From assembly GCA_024277675.1 (NCBI GenBank), contig JAJRUS010000064.1:1-45562 (forward strand): a stretch of 45,562 nt of DNA, written 5' to 3'. Under the pieces are notes generated by a model. That model worked only from the letters and a program-made list of their open reading frames with translations, did not search any database and was not told the DNA's origin. Shown piece after piece: positions 19,233 to 27,565 of this stretch. Both the position numbers and the translations under genes were made by a program. The DNA comes from a bacterium (GTDB lineage: Bacteria; SZUA-182; SZUA-191; JAJRXT01). Within the stretch, counting starts at the first letter, position 1; the number at the start of each line of letters is the position of its first letter.

Positions 19233-20441
19233 ATGAAAGAACTAAAACAAGAAATTAAAGCACTTGATTATCGCCTGCTCAATAGTTCTAACTGGTTTTT
19301 TATCAGTTTGTTATGGCTGGTGCTCATCCTCCAGTGGAAGCTGGTAGACATTTATCATGCGCTTACCTTAAGCGCTTTGTTGATTATATACTCAACGGTT
19401 CATTTTTATAATTCAGTACTGCGGGGTAAGATAAACAACAATGAAATTGTAACCATTTCTTTTATCAATGTTTTTGCTTGTGCCCCCCTGCTTTACTATG
19501 TCCCCGGATTCAATCAGGAAATTTGGATATTCTTGATCTGGGCCAGTATTGCTATTTCAACCTTCAACGAAATGCGCAATGTTGTCCTGATCTTGATCTT
19601 ACTTAGTAGTATGTTATTTTTTATAACCTTTTTTAGCGGCGGTTTGGACGGAACATATCAGGTTGTCATTCTGCTGATGAAAATAAGCGTAATATTTTTC
19701 ATTGGCATTACCTTTGCTAAAATGCAAAAAGAGCATTATCAAAAAGAAGCTATTCTTGAGGACATTAATAAAAATCTTGAAGAAAAGGTTATTGACCGGA
19801 CCAAACAAATAGAAGAAGTAACCTCCAGCGCTATCGTATCCCTGGCCAAGCTCACCGAGAGTCGCGATCCTGAAACAGGCAGTCATTTGGAACGCATTCA
19901 GATTTATACTGATATTCTGGCAAATGAGCTTCGTAAGGAGAGGAAATTAAAATCCTATATTACAGAAAAATACGTAAAAGAATTGGTTCAATCCAGCATC
20001 TTGCATGATATCGGCAAGGTGGGAATCCCGGACAACATTTTACTGAAAAAGGGAGCTTTAATCCCTGAAGAAACTAAAATAATGCAAACCCACACTATCA
20101 TTGGCGGGGATTCTTTAGAAAAGGCTTACCAGCAGACCGGGAGAGAATCATTCCTGTCATTGGCCCGGGAAATCGCCTATTATCATCATGAAAAATATAA
20201 TGGATGCGGCTATCCCAAAGGCCTTAAGGGAGAGAATATCCCTTTATCGGCCCGCATTGTTTGCGTGACGGATGTCTACGATGCCCTGCGAAGCAAACGC
20301 CCTTATAGAGGAGCCTTGAGCCATGAAAAAACGATGGAAATAATGAGGGTGGAAATGGCGGGTTCCTTTGACCCGGTTATTTTTAAAGTCTTAGAGCGGG
20401 TGGCGGATAGGTTTTGTGAAGTGGCGGCCAAGATAACTTAA
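19233..20441 (+). CDS. Membrane HD-GYP domain c-di-GMP phosphodiesterase
   Basis: A 402-residue protein predicted to hydrolyse cyclic di-GMP. Residues 1-165 contain about five or six membrane helices. A coiled coil (about 166-200) leads to the HD-GYP domain: ESRDPETGSHLERI (209-222), HDIGKVGIPDNIL (His258/Asp259), HHEKYNGCGYP (318-328) and the VTDVYDALRSKRPYR block. All metal-binding positions of the HD-GYP family that I can locate are present, so it should be active. Sensing would be through the membrane part. The neighbouring divergent PilZ gene suggests a local c-di-GMP circuit. The ribosome binding site is weak. Confidence 0.93.
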   Translation: MKELKQEIKALDYRLLNSSNWFFISLLWLVLILQWKLVDIYHALTLSALLIIYSTVHFYNSVLRGKINNNEIVTISFINVFACAPLLYYVPGFNQEIWIFLIWASIAISTFNEMRNVVLILILLSSMLFFITFFSGGLDGTYQVVILLMKISVIFFIGITFAKMQKEHYQKEAILEDINKNLEEKVIDRTKQIEEVTSSAIVSLAKLTESRDPETGSHLERIQIYTDILANELRKERKLKSYITEKYVKELVQSSILHDIGKVGIPDNILLKKGALIPEETKIMQTHTIIGGDSLEKAYQQTGRESFLSLAREIAYYHHEKYNGCGYPKGLKGENIPLSARIVCVTDVYDALRSKRPYRGALSHEKTMEIMRVEMAGSFDPVIFKVLERVADRFCEVAAKIT

Positions 20442-20493
20442 CCCGATCTATTCATGAATTTGATGTCGGAAAGGGAAATCGTCCATGCTGACA

Positions 20494-20519
20494 TTTTCGG
20501 CTTGAGGACAAGCCGAAAA
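20494..20519. repeat. Inverted repeat downstream of HD-GYP gene
   Basis: Perfect 11-bp arms (TTTTCGGCTTG and CAAGCCGAAAA) around a 4-base loop, between convergent genes. It could end transcription, though no clean U-tract follows outside the stem on either strand. The same core, TTTCGGCTTG and CAAGCCGAAA, recurs at 44488-44510. Confidence 0.7.
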
Positions 20520-20521
20520 AT

Positions 20522-20553
20522 CAATTTATGTGATTAATCCAGGCCCCGCCTGG
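20522..20553 (+). repeat. Solo tail module of the interspersed repeat (copy E)
   Basis: The sequence ATGTGATTAATCC followed by the palindrome CCAGG-CCCCG-CCTGG matches the 3' tail of copies C and D (GTAATTAATCC then CCAGCC-N3/5-GGCTGG). It lies alone between convergent genes. The arm bases differ from those of C and D yet still pair. Confidence 0.55.
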
Positions 20554-20571
20554 TTTGACGAGCTACCGGGA

Positions 20572-20850
20572 TTAGTACCAGTTGTTAATGGTTTCAACTA
20601 TTTGTTTGGCTTGCTTTTCGCTGCCGATGTTGAATTTACTTTGCTGCCGGTAGACACCATTAAGCTTCTTATAGCGCCGTATAGAAATTTTTTGAGGGCC
20701 GTATTCCTCAGTCTTACGGTCTAAATCCTGATAAAGGAACATAATAGTAGTCCAGGCTCCCTTGCTCAGGATTTCCTTAGCCACTTCCTTAACCAAGAGC
20801 TTGCCGTTTTCTTCATAATTCATAGTAAGCTCTTCAACTGTTTCCGCCAT
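20572..20850 (-). CDS. Small conserved protein of unknown function
   Basis: A 92-residue soluble protein starting MAETVEELTMNYEENGK. The ATG at 20850 is chosen because AGGAGAAAC lies just upstream; a longer frame starting at 20991 has no such site. It looks like a small protein I recall from anaerobic bacteria with the pattern KGAWTTIMFLYQDLDRK, then a basic SIRRYKK stretch and a helical end QAKQIVETI. The alternation of short strands and a last helix would fit a compact single-domain fold, but I cannot assign a function. It is followed by no further gene on its strand until past the HD-GYP gene. Confidence 0.7.
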   Translation of the reverse strand: MAETVEELTMNYEENGKLLVKEVAKEILSKGAWTTIMFLYQDLDRKTEEYGPQKISIRRYKKLNGVYRQQSKFNIGSEKQAKQIVETINNWY

Positions 20851-21009
20851 AATGATGTTTCTCCTGATTAATTTACAAATATGAATTAAAGGAAAATCTC
20901 GATAGAATCTCCGGCATGAAGCCACCTTATCAGGCTCCATTATGAATGTCAATAAAATCAAAGTCTGCGAATTTTGGGCGAGGCACAACAAGCAAGCGGC
21001 TATAAACTG

Positions 21010-21264
21010 TTACTTATGTTTAATTTTAAGAATCAAGATAGTAGCGGTAAATAATAAGGTTATTGCATTGGCAATAGTAAGCGGCAGATCATGAATAAGA
21101 ATTCCATATACAGACCACAAAAACACACCGGTAGTTAATAGTAAATACATACCCAGGGATATATCTTTGGTGTGTTTGGTTTTTATAATTTTAATTGATT
21201 GCGGCAAAAATGAGACAGTCGTACAGGTTGCCGCTAAGAATCCAAGTGAAGTTAACCAATCCAT
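21010..21264 (-). CDS. SemiSWEET sugar transporter (PQ-loop protein)
   Basis: An 84-residue membrane protein with three helices, the size of a bacterial SemiSWEET, which works as a homodimer to move sugars down a gradient. The PQ motif is visible at FLPQSIKIIKTKHTKDIS in the first repeat position, followed by YLLLTTGVFLWSVYGI and a third helix. A GGGAG ribosome binding site lies 9 bases before the ATG. The substrate is unknown. Confidence 0.9.
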   Translation of the reverse strand: MDWLTSLGFLAATCTTVSFLPQSIKIIKTKHTKDISLGMYLLLTTGVFLWSVYGILIHDLPLTIANAITLLFTATILILKIKHK

Positions 21265-21463
21265 AATGACCGGCTCCCAATAATTGTACCATTTTTTAAG
21301 TTAGTATAGTTTACACTTTAATTACAAGAAGTACCCCTGCTGTATTTCAGAGAAACAGCATTATACCGGTAATGAAAATATTGTCAAGTAAAAAACAAGC
21401 GCTGTTCGGCAATTGGAGAAAACTGAGCAACAGGGAAACCAATGCGGCTTGCCCCTTTTTTCC

Positions 21464-21493
21464 TTGACTAATCATTAGTGAATTAGCTATATT
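21464..21493 (+). promoter_or_regulatory. Sigma-70-type promoter of ychF with internal palindrome
   Basis: TTGACT at 21464-21469 and TATATT at 21488-21493 with an 18-base spacer, about 60 bases before the ychF start. The spacer overlaps a short palindrome CTAAT-C-ATTAG that could be an operator. Confidence 0.6.
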
Positions 21494-21553
21494 AGGGAAC
21501 CTCAAAATTGAATAGATTGTGGTAAATAACAACTCTAACAACTGGTGATTATT

Positions 21554-22633
21554 ATGGGTTTTAGTTGCGGTATCGTCGGGCTGCCAAATGTCGGCAAATC
21601 TACTTTATTTAATTCGCTCACCATGAACGAGGCCAATTGTGCCAATTACCCCTTTTGTACCATTGAACCGAACCGGGGGGTGGTTGAGGTTCCCGATCCC
21701 CGCCTGTGGAAAATATCGGCTATAAGCTCCTCGCTTAAAACAACCCCCACCACTCTGGAGTTTTACGATATTGCCGGATTGGTTAAAGGGGCCAGCTCCG
21801 GCGAGGGCCTGGGGAATCAATTTCTGGGGCATATCCGCCAGGTGGATGCGATTGCGCATGTGGTGCGTTGCTTTCAGGATGATAACATTGCTCATGTCTC
21901 CGAGAATATCGATCCCATAAGTGACATTGAAACCATAAAGACCGAACTGCTGTTGGCTGACCTGGAAACGGTTTTAAAACGTATAACACGGGTAGAAAAG
22001 CTGGCCAGGAGCAGCGATAAAAAGGCCATTGAAGATTTGGAGGTTTACCGTTTTATAGCGCAGGCGCTCAATGAAGGACGCCCGGCCGGCAGCTTAAGCT
22101 TACCGGCAGCACAAATTCATGACCTGCATCTGCTGACCCAGAAACCGGTGCTTTATGTAGCCAATGTGGGAGAGGGCGCTGATGATATGCGGCTTTTTGA
22201 TCTGGTGCGTGATTATGCGAAAAACGAAGGGACGGTGGCCGTCTCCATCGGCGCCCGCATGGAAGCCGAACTGGCCGAGCTGGATGAGGAAGAAAGAAAA
22301 ATATTTCAAGCAGAATATAATATCGGGGTGTGCGGCCTGGAAAAGCTGATTAGAGCCGGATACGACCTGTTGCAGTTGATCACCTTTTTCACCACCGGCA
22401 GGGATGAAACCCGCGCCTGGACGGTAAGCCAGGGCACTCAGGCGCCGCAGGCAGCCGGCAAGATACATTCTGATTTTGAGCGGGGATTTATTGTGGCTGA
22501 GACATATGCCTATGATGCACTCATCGCCGAAGGCTCAGAGGCGGCGGTAAAGGAAAAGGGGTTGATACGGGCTGAAGGCAAAAATTACACCATCTGCGAT
22601 GGAGACATTATATACTTTCGCTTTAATGTCTGA
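21554..22633 (+). CDS. ychF: Ribosome-binding ATPase YchF/OLA1
   Basis: Obg-family P-loop protein that prefers ATP. P-loop GLPNVGKST at 9-17, switch region YDIAGLVKGASSGEGLGNQFL, and the position normally NKxD reads NVGE (YVANVGEGAD), the change known to give ATP specificity in YchF. A coiled-coil insert and a C-terminal TGS domain (TFFTTGRDETRAWTV to the end) follow. A GTG three codons upstream is possible, but MGFSCGIVGLPNVGKS is the family start. About 359 residues, normal length. A promoter is visible upstream. Confidence 0.97.
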   Translation: MGFSCGIVGLPNVGKSTLFNSLTMNEANCANYPFCTIEPNRGVVEVPDPRLWKISAISSSLKTTPTTLEFYDIAGLVKGASSGEGLGNQFLGHIRQVDAIAHVVRCFQDDNIAHVSENIDPISDIETIKTELLLADLETVLKRITRVEKLARSSDKKAIEDLEVYRFIAQALNEGRPAGSLSLPAAQIHDLHLLTQKPVLYVANVGEGADDMRLFDLVRDYAKNEGTVAVSIGARMEAELAELDEEERKIFQAEYNIGVCGLEKLIRAGYDLLQLITFFTTGRDETRAWTVSQGTQAPQAAGKIHSDFERGFIVAETYAYDALIAEGSEAAVKEKGLIRAEGKNYTICDGDIIYFRFNV

Positions 22634-22777
22634 AAGTCAGCGACACCCTAATTCCGGGGATACCATACTTAACTATTGATGTCGGCAACAACTCTGAGCA
22701 TAGCTTAATGCTTGGCTTGTCGGTATTCGTGAACAAGCCGTTCAACATCCCATGTATAAACAAGCCGTCACATCAGC

Positions 22778-23503
22778 CTAAATAGCCGACTCGCCTATTA
22801 TTTTCTGCTGTTTTTTAATCAACTGCCCAATGCCCCGTTTAGCCAGCCGCAGTAGTTTATCCATCTGTTGCCGGTCAAAGGGGTGGCGCTCGGCGGTGCC
22901 CTGTATCTCGATAAATTTATCTGAACCCACCATCACCACATTCATGTCAGTCTCAGCCGTTGAGTCCTCGGCATAGTTTAAATCCAGCAGCAATTCACCA
23001 TCGACTATGCCCACGCTGGTAGCGGCTACGAAGTCCTTAAGTAGCGGCGTCTTAATCCGCTGGGATTGTTTTAGCGATTTTAAGGCTTGCGCCAGCGCCA
23101 CAAAAGCGCCGGTAATAGCGGCGGTGCGGGTGCCTCCATCGGCCTGGATAACGTCGCAGTCCAGCCAGATGCAGCGTTCGCCCATGGCTTTCAAGTCGAC
23201 TACCGTACGCAGTGCCCGCCCTATAAGGCGTTGAATCTCGTGGGTTCGCCCGCCAACCTTTCCCCTGGATGATTCCCGTATCATACGCTCCTTGGTTGAG
23301 CGGGGAAGCATGGAGTACTCAGCGGTGATCCAGCCTCTTCCTTTATCTTTTAAGAATTGGGGAACCCGCTCCTCAACACTGGCAGTGCAGATAAGCCTGG
23401 TTTCCCCTAATTCAATCAGCACCGAGCCTTCGGCATACTTGTTATAGTTAGGGGTAATTTTTACCGGTCGCAGTTGATTGGCTCGTCGGCCATCGTTTCT
23501 CAT
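22778..23503 (-). CDS. rph: Ribonuclease PH
   Basis: Phosphorolytic 3'-5' exoribonuclease that trims tRNA 3' ends. The 241-residue protein carries the family start [14 protein letters not shown], the substrate and RNA-binding stretch [35 protein letters not shown] and [15 protein letters not shown], then the C-terminal [14 protein letters not shown]. An AAGGAG ribosome binding site precedes the ATG. It lies after gerMN as in Bacillus, but here 180 bp containing repeat copy D separate them. Confidence 0.97.
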   Translation of the reverse strand: MRNDGRRANQLRPVKITPNYNKYAEGSVLIELGETRLICTASVEERVPQFLKDKGRGWITAEYSMLPRSTKERMIRESSRGKVGGRTHEIQRLIGRALRTVVDLKAMGERCIWLDCDVIQADGGTRTAAITGAFVALAQALKSLKQSQRIKTPLLKDFVAATSVGIVDGELLLDLNYAEDSTAETDMNVVMVGSDKFIEIQGTAERHPFDRQQMDKLLRLAKRGIGQLIKKQQKIIGESAI

Positions 23504-23519
23504 GGGCGCTCCTTTTCTA

Positions 23520-23648
23520 CTGTGAGAGAAATTATATCCGTTTCGTCTAAAGTTAAGCCTCCTCCACCGTCAAGAAATGCGGCCTATGGCCGCCGGCAGG
23601 AGGCAGGGTTGAACATAAATTAATGTAATTAATCCAGCCCCCGGCTGG
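23520..23648 (+). repeat. Interspersed structured repeat, copy D with tail
   Basis: Head CTGTGAGAGAAATTATAT, then TAAGCCTCC, an inner palindrome GCGGCC-TAT-GGCCGC, closing arm GGAGGC, and tail GTAATTAATCC with CCAGCC-CCC-GGCTGG (the arms overlap the loop). Same order of blocks as copies A-C, but the inner hairpin has a different sequence. On the minus strand the head holds TATAAT about 25-30 bases before the rph start, so it may also serve as an rph promoter. Confidence 0.7.
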
Positions 23649-23683
23649 CTGATAAACCCCGACCTGTCGGGCGACTTGTCGGG

Positions 23684-24253
23684 TTAGTTAGTCGAAAATG
23701 CATATCGAGTATCTATATGCCCGGCCAGCGTATCTATTTCGGCGCCGTTTACCAGAAACTTTACCTTTTTTATGAAATCGAAATTGGCGGTTAAAGTATT
23801 TACTACTGAATAAATGGTTTGAAGCTCGGCATAGCAGCCCCCCGGATGATTCCGGCTGATATGCGCACTAAAGTCCAGGTAGGCACAGCCGCCCTGGTCT
23901 ATATATAAGCCCATCAGACTGGTGGCCGCTGGAATAGCGGATACCAGATTCAGGCCCTGCGGCCCTGCCAGCAGCCGGATAATAATCTCCCGGACTTGAT
24001 CGACCTGGTTGGGCAGCCTGGCTATTTCCTGCTCTTCGATAGCCAGGCCCTTGGTGGTTCTTGAGCCGAAGTATAATTTCACCCGGATGGTTTCCTTTGC
24101 TTCGCTGGTAGCCGGCCTTCGGGGCAGCAATTTGTTTTTTACCTGGGTGATTTCTTTGGGAAAGCCAAAAAGTAAAATTACGGCCAAGCCTGCTATTCCC
24201 AGCAGAATCCCCAGTATGAGCGCCCAATTGGTTTTTCGCTTATCTGGAATCAT
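23684..24253 (-). CDS. GerMN domain protein
   Basis: A 189-residue protein with one N-terminal membrane helix (about 11-30) and a single extracytoplasmic GerMN domain (about 58-185): VKLYFGSRTTKGLAIEEQEI, LLAGPQGLNLVSAIPAATSL, GCAYLDFSAHI, LQTIYSVVNTLTANF and KVKFLVNGAEIDTLAGHID. GerMN domains occur in spore germination protein GerM (which has two) and in other envelope proteins of Gram-positives; here there is only one. Its start overlaps the amidase stop by four bases (ATGA), so the two are translationally coupled and likely act together on the cell wall. Confidence 0.9.
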   Translation of the reverse strand: MIPDKRKTNWALILGILLGIAGLAVILLFGFPKEITQVKNKLLPRRPATSEAKETIRVKLYFGSRTTKGLAIEEQEIARLPNQVDQVREIIIRLLAGPQGLNLVSAIPAATSLMGLYIDQGGCAYLDFSAHISRNHPGGCYAELQTIYSVVNTLTANFDFIKKVKFLVNGAEIDTLAGHIDTRYAFSTN

Positions 24254-24981
24254 TTTGACTGGTCAGGATTATCGACAAAGCGCCGTTTATAACTTAAAAT
24301 TCCCCGGTAAAGGGCTTCCGCCATGGTTGCATTATATTCTTTTGCCCACAACTCTTCCTCTTCCTGTTGATTAGTAATAAACGCCAGTTCCAACAGTACT
24401 GCCGGCATAGCGGCCCCTTTAAGGACTAACAGGGGGGCGGAATAAATGCCGATATTTTTAACATAAGCCGAACCGATAGTCTGTTGGTAAATTGCCTGCG
24501 CCAGGCGGTGACTTTGCTTTAAGCTTTTAAGTTGCGCCTTATCCCAAAGGATACCGCCTTCAACCTGGGCAATATCTTCATTATCTGCTGATCGGGGTTC
24601 TAAAACATATATCTCCATTCCCCTTTGTTGTGCGGCAAAATCGGCATTAAAGTGCAGGCTTAAAAATAAATCTGCCTTATTGTGGTTGGCTATGGCGGTT
24701 CGCTCATATTGCTCCAAAGCATAATCACCGTCACGAGTAAGAATGACCCGTAGCCCTAATTGCTGTCTTAACAATAGAGCCAACTGCCGGGCCAACTCCA
24801 GGCATAAGTTTTTCTCCTGCAAGCCGGAAAGTCCCTTAGCCCCGATATCCGGCCCCCCATGTCCGGGATCGATCACAATGGTTTCCAGGGAACGGGTTGC
24901 GGGTTTAGCTTGCAGGCGGGCAGCCCCCGTAAAAAGCCATATGCTCATTAAAAAAAGTATATAATAGCGCAAATTCTTCAT
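24250..24981 (-). CDS. N-acetylmuramoyl-L-alanine amidase (Amidase_3, CwlD-like)
   Basis: Exported zinc amidase cleaving the lactyl-peptide bond of peptidoglycan. The 243 residues start with a signal-anchor or signal peptide (5-25) and carry the zinc ligands His41 (VIDPGHGG), Glu56 (LQEKNLCLEL) and His110 (FLSLHFNAD), plus the C-terminal catalytic Glu in VLLELAFITN. No cell-wall-binding repeats are attached, as in CwlD-type enzymes. The four-base overlap with the GerMN gene resembles the CwlD/GerD or GerM partnerships known in spore-formers, but sporulation itself cannot be inferred from this alone. Confidence 0.93.
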   Translation of the reverse strand: MKNLRYYILFLMSIWLFTGAARLQAKPATRSLETIVIDPGHGGPDIGAKGLSGLQEKNLCLELARQLALLLRQQLGLRVILTRDGDYALEQYERTAIANHNKADLFLSLHFNADFAAQQRGMEIYVLEPRSADNEDIAQVEGGILWDKAQLKSLKQSHRLAQAIYQQTIGSAYVKNIGIYSAPLLVLKGAAMPAVLLELAFITNQQEEEELWAKEYNATMAEALYRGILSYKRRFVDNPDQSK

Positions 24982-25009
24982 TATATGAAAGTATTATTCA
25001 GTTCCCAAG

Positions 25010-26017
25010 CTACAACGGCCAGCTACTGCGGGCATTTAAGCTCCAATCGGCCCGTTCTCCCTGTCGGTAGCGATAATAGCCTAAGCTTCCAATCATGGCC
25101 GCATTATCGGTACACATGGCCGGGGAGGGATGATACAGCTTAAAGTTATTCTCTTTAGCAGCAAGTTGCAACTGCGCCCTTAGCTGGCTGTTACAGGCTA
25201 CCCCGCCACTGAGCAGAATATGTTTTACCCGCTGCTGTCGGGCGGCCAGGATAGTTTTATTTACCAGCACCTCCACTACCGCCTGCTGAAAACCGGCGGC
25301 AATATCGCATACTTTTTCAGTATCTCTGGCCGGGTCTATCTGGTGCTTTTTCAAGTAGTATAATACCGCCGTTTTAATACCGCTCAGGCTGAAATCCAGC
25401 GAATCCTTCTCCAGGTAGGAACGCGGGAATATAATGGCGCCGGGGTCACCGGATTTAGCCAGTTTATCTATAACCGGTCCACCGGGATAACCGAGCCCCA
25501 GCATCTTGGCTACCTTATCGAAGGCTTCTCCCACCGCATCATCACGAGTCTGCCCCAACAGCCGGTATTGCCCGTGCCCCTTTATTAGGTAAAGGTTGGT
25601 ATGCCCACCGGAAACAATTAAGCCGACCGCCGGATAAGGCAACTGCCCGCCCTCAGCCGTCAGGGCATATATATGCCCCTCCAAATGATGACAGGGGATT
25701 AATGGCAGCCCTTGGGCGTAAGCCAGGCCCTTGGCTACCGAAACACCTACCAGCAGCGCCCCCACCAAGCCCGGCCCGGCGGTAACTGCCACCGCTTGTA
25801 TCCGGTTTAGCTCTATGCCCGCCTGGGCAAGCGCCTGCTCGATTACCCGGCAGATATTCTCCACATGCTTACGGGAGGCAATCTCCGGCACCACTCCCCC
25901 ATACCGGCGGTGGTATTCTACCTGGGAAGACACCACATTGGATAAAATATGCGTACCATCCCGCACTACCGCTGCCGCCGTCTCATCACATGAGGTTTCT
26001 ATGCCGAGAATATTCAT
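25010..26017 (-). CDS. tsaD: tRNA threonylcarbamoyltransferase TsaD
   Basis: Catalytic subunit of t6A37 tRNA modification, ASKHA fold. The 335 residues begin MNILGIETSCDETAAAVV, contain the metal-binding HHLEGH (His111/His115), GLIVSGGHTNLY, DDAVGEAFDKVAKMLGLGYPGGP and SGGVACNSQLR, and end in the usual position. It lies in the same transcription unit as the amidase (28-base gap) and radA (27-base gap). Confidence 0.97.
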   Translation of the reverse strand: MNILGIETSCDETAAAVVRDGTHILSNVVSSQVEYHRRYGGVVPEIASRKHVENICRVIEQALAQAGIELNRIQAVAVTAGPGLVGALLVGVSVAKGLAYAQGLPLIPCHHLEGHIYALTAEGGQLPYPAVGLIVSGGHTNLYLIKGHGQYRLLGQTRDDAVGEAFDKVAKMLGLGYPGGPVIDKLAKSGDPGAIIFPRSYLEKDSLDFSLSGIKTAVLYYLKKHQIDPARDTEKVCDIAAGFQQAVVEVLVNKTILAARQQRVKHILLSGGVACNSQLRAQLQLAAKENNFKLYHPSPAMCTDNAAMIGSLGYYRYRQGERADWSLNARSSWPL

Positions 26018-26044
26018 CTAAAAAGCCCGCCTTGGGGATTATAG

Positions 26045-27397
26045 TTAGCCAAACACCACATCCAGGGCTTCCGCCGCCAGGTTTACCCCGATTAAATCCA
26101 GTTTTAACTTAATGCTTAGTTTGTCTAAATTCCTTTGGGGCAGCAGGCATTGAGAAAAACCGAGGTTGGCCGCTTCCCGTAAACGGGTTTCAAGTTGAGT
26201 TATTCCCCGGATTTCACCACCCAACCCCACCTCTCCCATAATCACCAGCTCATCACTTATGTTTTTCCGGCGGAAGCTGGAAATAAGCGCCAGCAGGATA
26301 CCCAGGTCCGCCGCCGGCTCGTCAATCTTCAAGCCGCCGGCTACATTAACATGTACATCCTGGTCCTGAACATGGAGCCCCAGCCGATTTTCAATTACTG
26401 CCAACAGCAATAGCAAGCGGTTTAGCTCCACTCCAGTGGCATTACGCCGCGGGATGCCGCCGCTACCGGAAACCAGCGCCTGTATTTCAACCAGGATAGG
26501 CCGGGTGCCTTCAACCGAGGCTACCACCACCGAACCGGGTACCCCACTTGAGCGTTGAGACAGAAAAAGTTCCGAAGGGTTGGTAATCTCCACCAGCCCG
26601 GCCTCCCGCATTTCGAATACTCCGATTTCGCTGGTTGGCCCAAAGCGGTTTTTGGCAGCCCTTAAGATGCGGTAAGTGTGGTAGCGTTCACCCTCCAGAT
26701 AGAGTACAGTATCCACCAGATGTTCCATGGTGCGCGGCCCGGCAATGGCGCCCTCTTTGGTGACATGCCCGATTATGAAACTGGAGATGTTTTGGGATTA
26801 GGAGAGTCGCAAGAGATCGGCGGTTACCTGACGTACCTGGGCAATACTGCCGGGAGCGGAATCCAGTTGATTGGTATACGCCGTTTGAATAGAGTCTAAA
26901 ATCAGCACCTGGGGTTTAAGGCCTGATATATGCTGCCTTATGGCCTCCAGGCAGGTTTCACTAACCACATAGAGCTTATCGGAAGTTATTTTTAAACGCT
27001 GGGCGCAAAGTTTTATCTGCGAGGCCGATTCTTCGCCCGATACGTACAGCAGGGGGCCATTATGTTTAGCCATTCCGGCTGAGGCCTGAAGCAGCAAAGT
27101 GGATTTACAGATTCCGGGATCGCCCCCCACCAGGATTACCGAACCCGGTACCACCCCCCCGCCCAGCACCCGATCAAACTCGTCTATATTGGTGGAGAAA
27201 CGATATTCAGGGTCATAGGACACTTCGCTTAGAAGCTGGGGTGAACTGGATGCGGTGGTGGCTGTTTTAGCCGTTTTGGCGGAGATAATTTCCTCTACCA
27301 AAGTATTCCACTCGCCGCAAGCCGGACAGCGCCCTAACCATTTACCGGTTTGATAACCGCAGGACTGGCAGCTATATACACTCTTGGTTCTAGCCAT
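26045..27397 (-). pseudogene. radA: DNA repair protein RadA/Sms, interrupted by an in-frame stop
   Basis: The two halves of RadA, a RecA-like branch-migration ATPase, lie in the same frame. The first half (199 residues) has the zinc finger CQSCGYQTGKWLGRCPACG and the ATPase core. A TAA at 26798-26800 (codon 200) stops it, and the frame continues SQNISSFIIGHVTKEGAIAG into the second half with KNRFG (AAKNRFGP) and the Lon-like C-terminal domain. No frameshift is needed: 23 codons lie between the stop and the next ATG at 26728. The stop sits where homologues usually have Lys after LMRLA. In addition the Walker A loop reads GGDPGICKST, with Cys at codon 97 (27107-27109) in place of the invariant Gly. 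Either lesion should disable the protein; together they point to decay rather than a read error. Confidence 0.85.
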
Positions 27398-27457
27398 TTA
27401 ATAATATATGAAATTGGGAATAAAATTCAAATCAAGTGTCTCTTTAATAATAAGAAC

Positions 27458-27541
27458 AAAAAATTATAGCCTCTGCTGTAAAAGAGAAATGCCTCCTTCT
27501 CTGTTAATTAATCATCACCTCCCAGCAGAGGCTATTTTTTT
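27458..27541. terminator. Bidirectional terminator-like hairpin after the glycan locus
   Basis: Perfect 13-bp arms ATAGCCTCTGCTG (27466-27478) and CAGCAGAGGCTAT (27523-27535), flanked by T-runs on both strands (27535-27541 on plus; the complement of 27458-27463 on minus). The 44-base interior forms a second small hairpin (AGAGAA with TTCTCT). On the minus strand it includes GGGAGGTGATG, a ribosome-binding-site-like sequence directly at an ATG whose frame closes after two more codons. It separates DUF2723 from radA. Confidence 0.75.
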
Positions 27542-27565
27542 GCTTATATTTGTTTATCTGATTGG

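Noticed and set aside
20851-20991. N-terminal extension of the small protein at 20572
   Set aside because: The extension has no ribosome binding site, while the ATG at 20850 has a clear AGGAGA site.
26729-26800. Frameshift in radA
   Set aside because: The gap between the two halves is a whole number of codons and the translation continues in the same frame into IIGHVTKEGAIAG, so it is a nonsense codon, not a frameshift.
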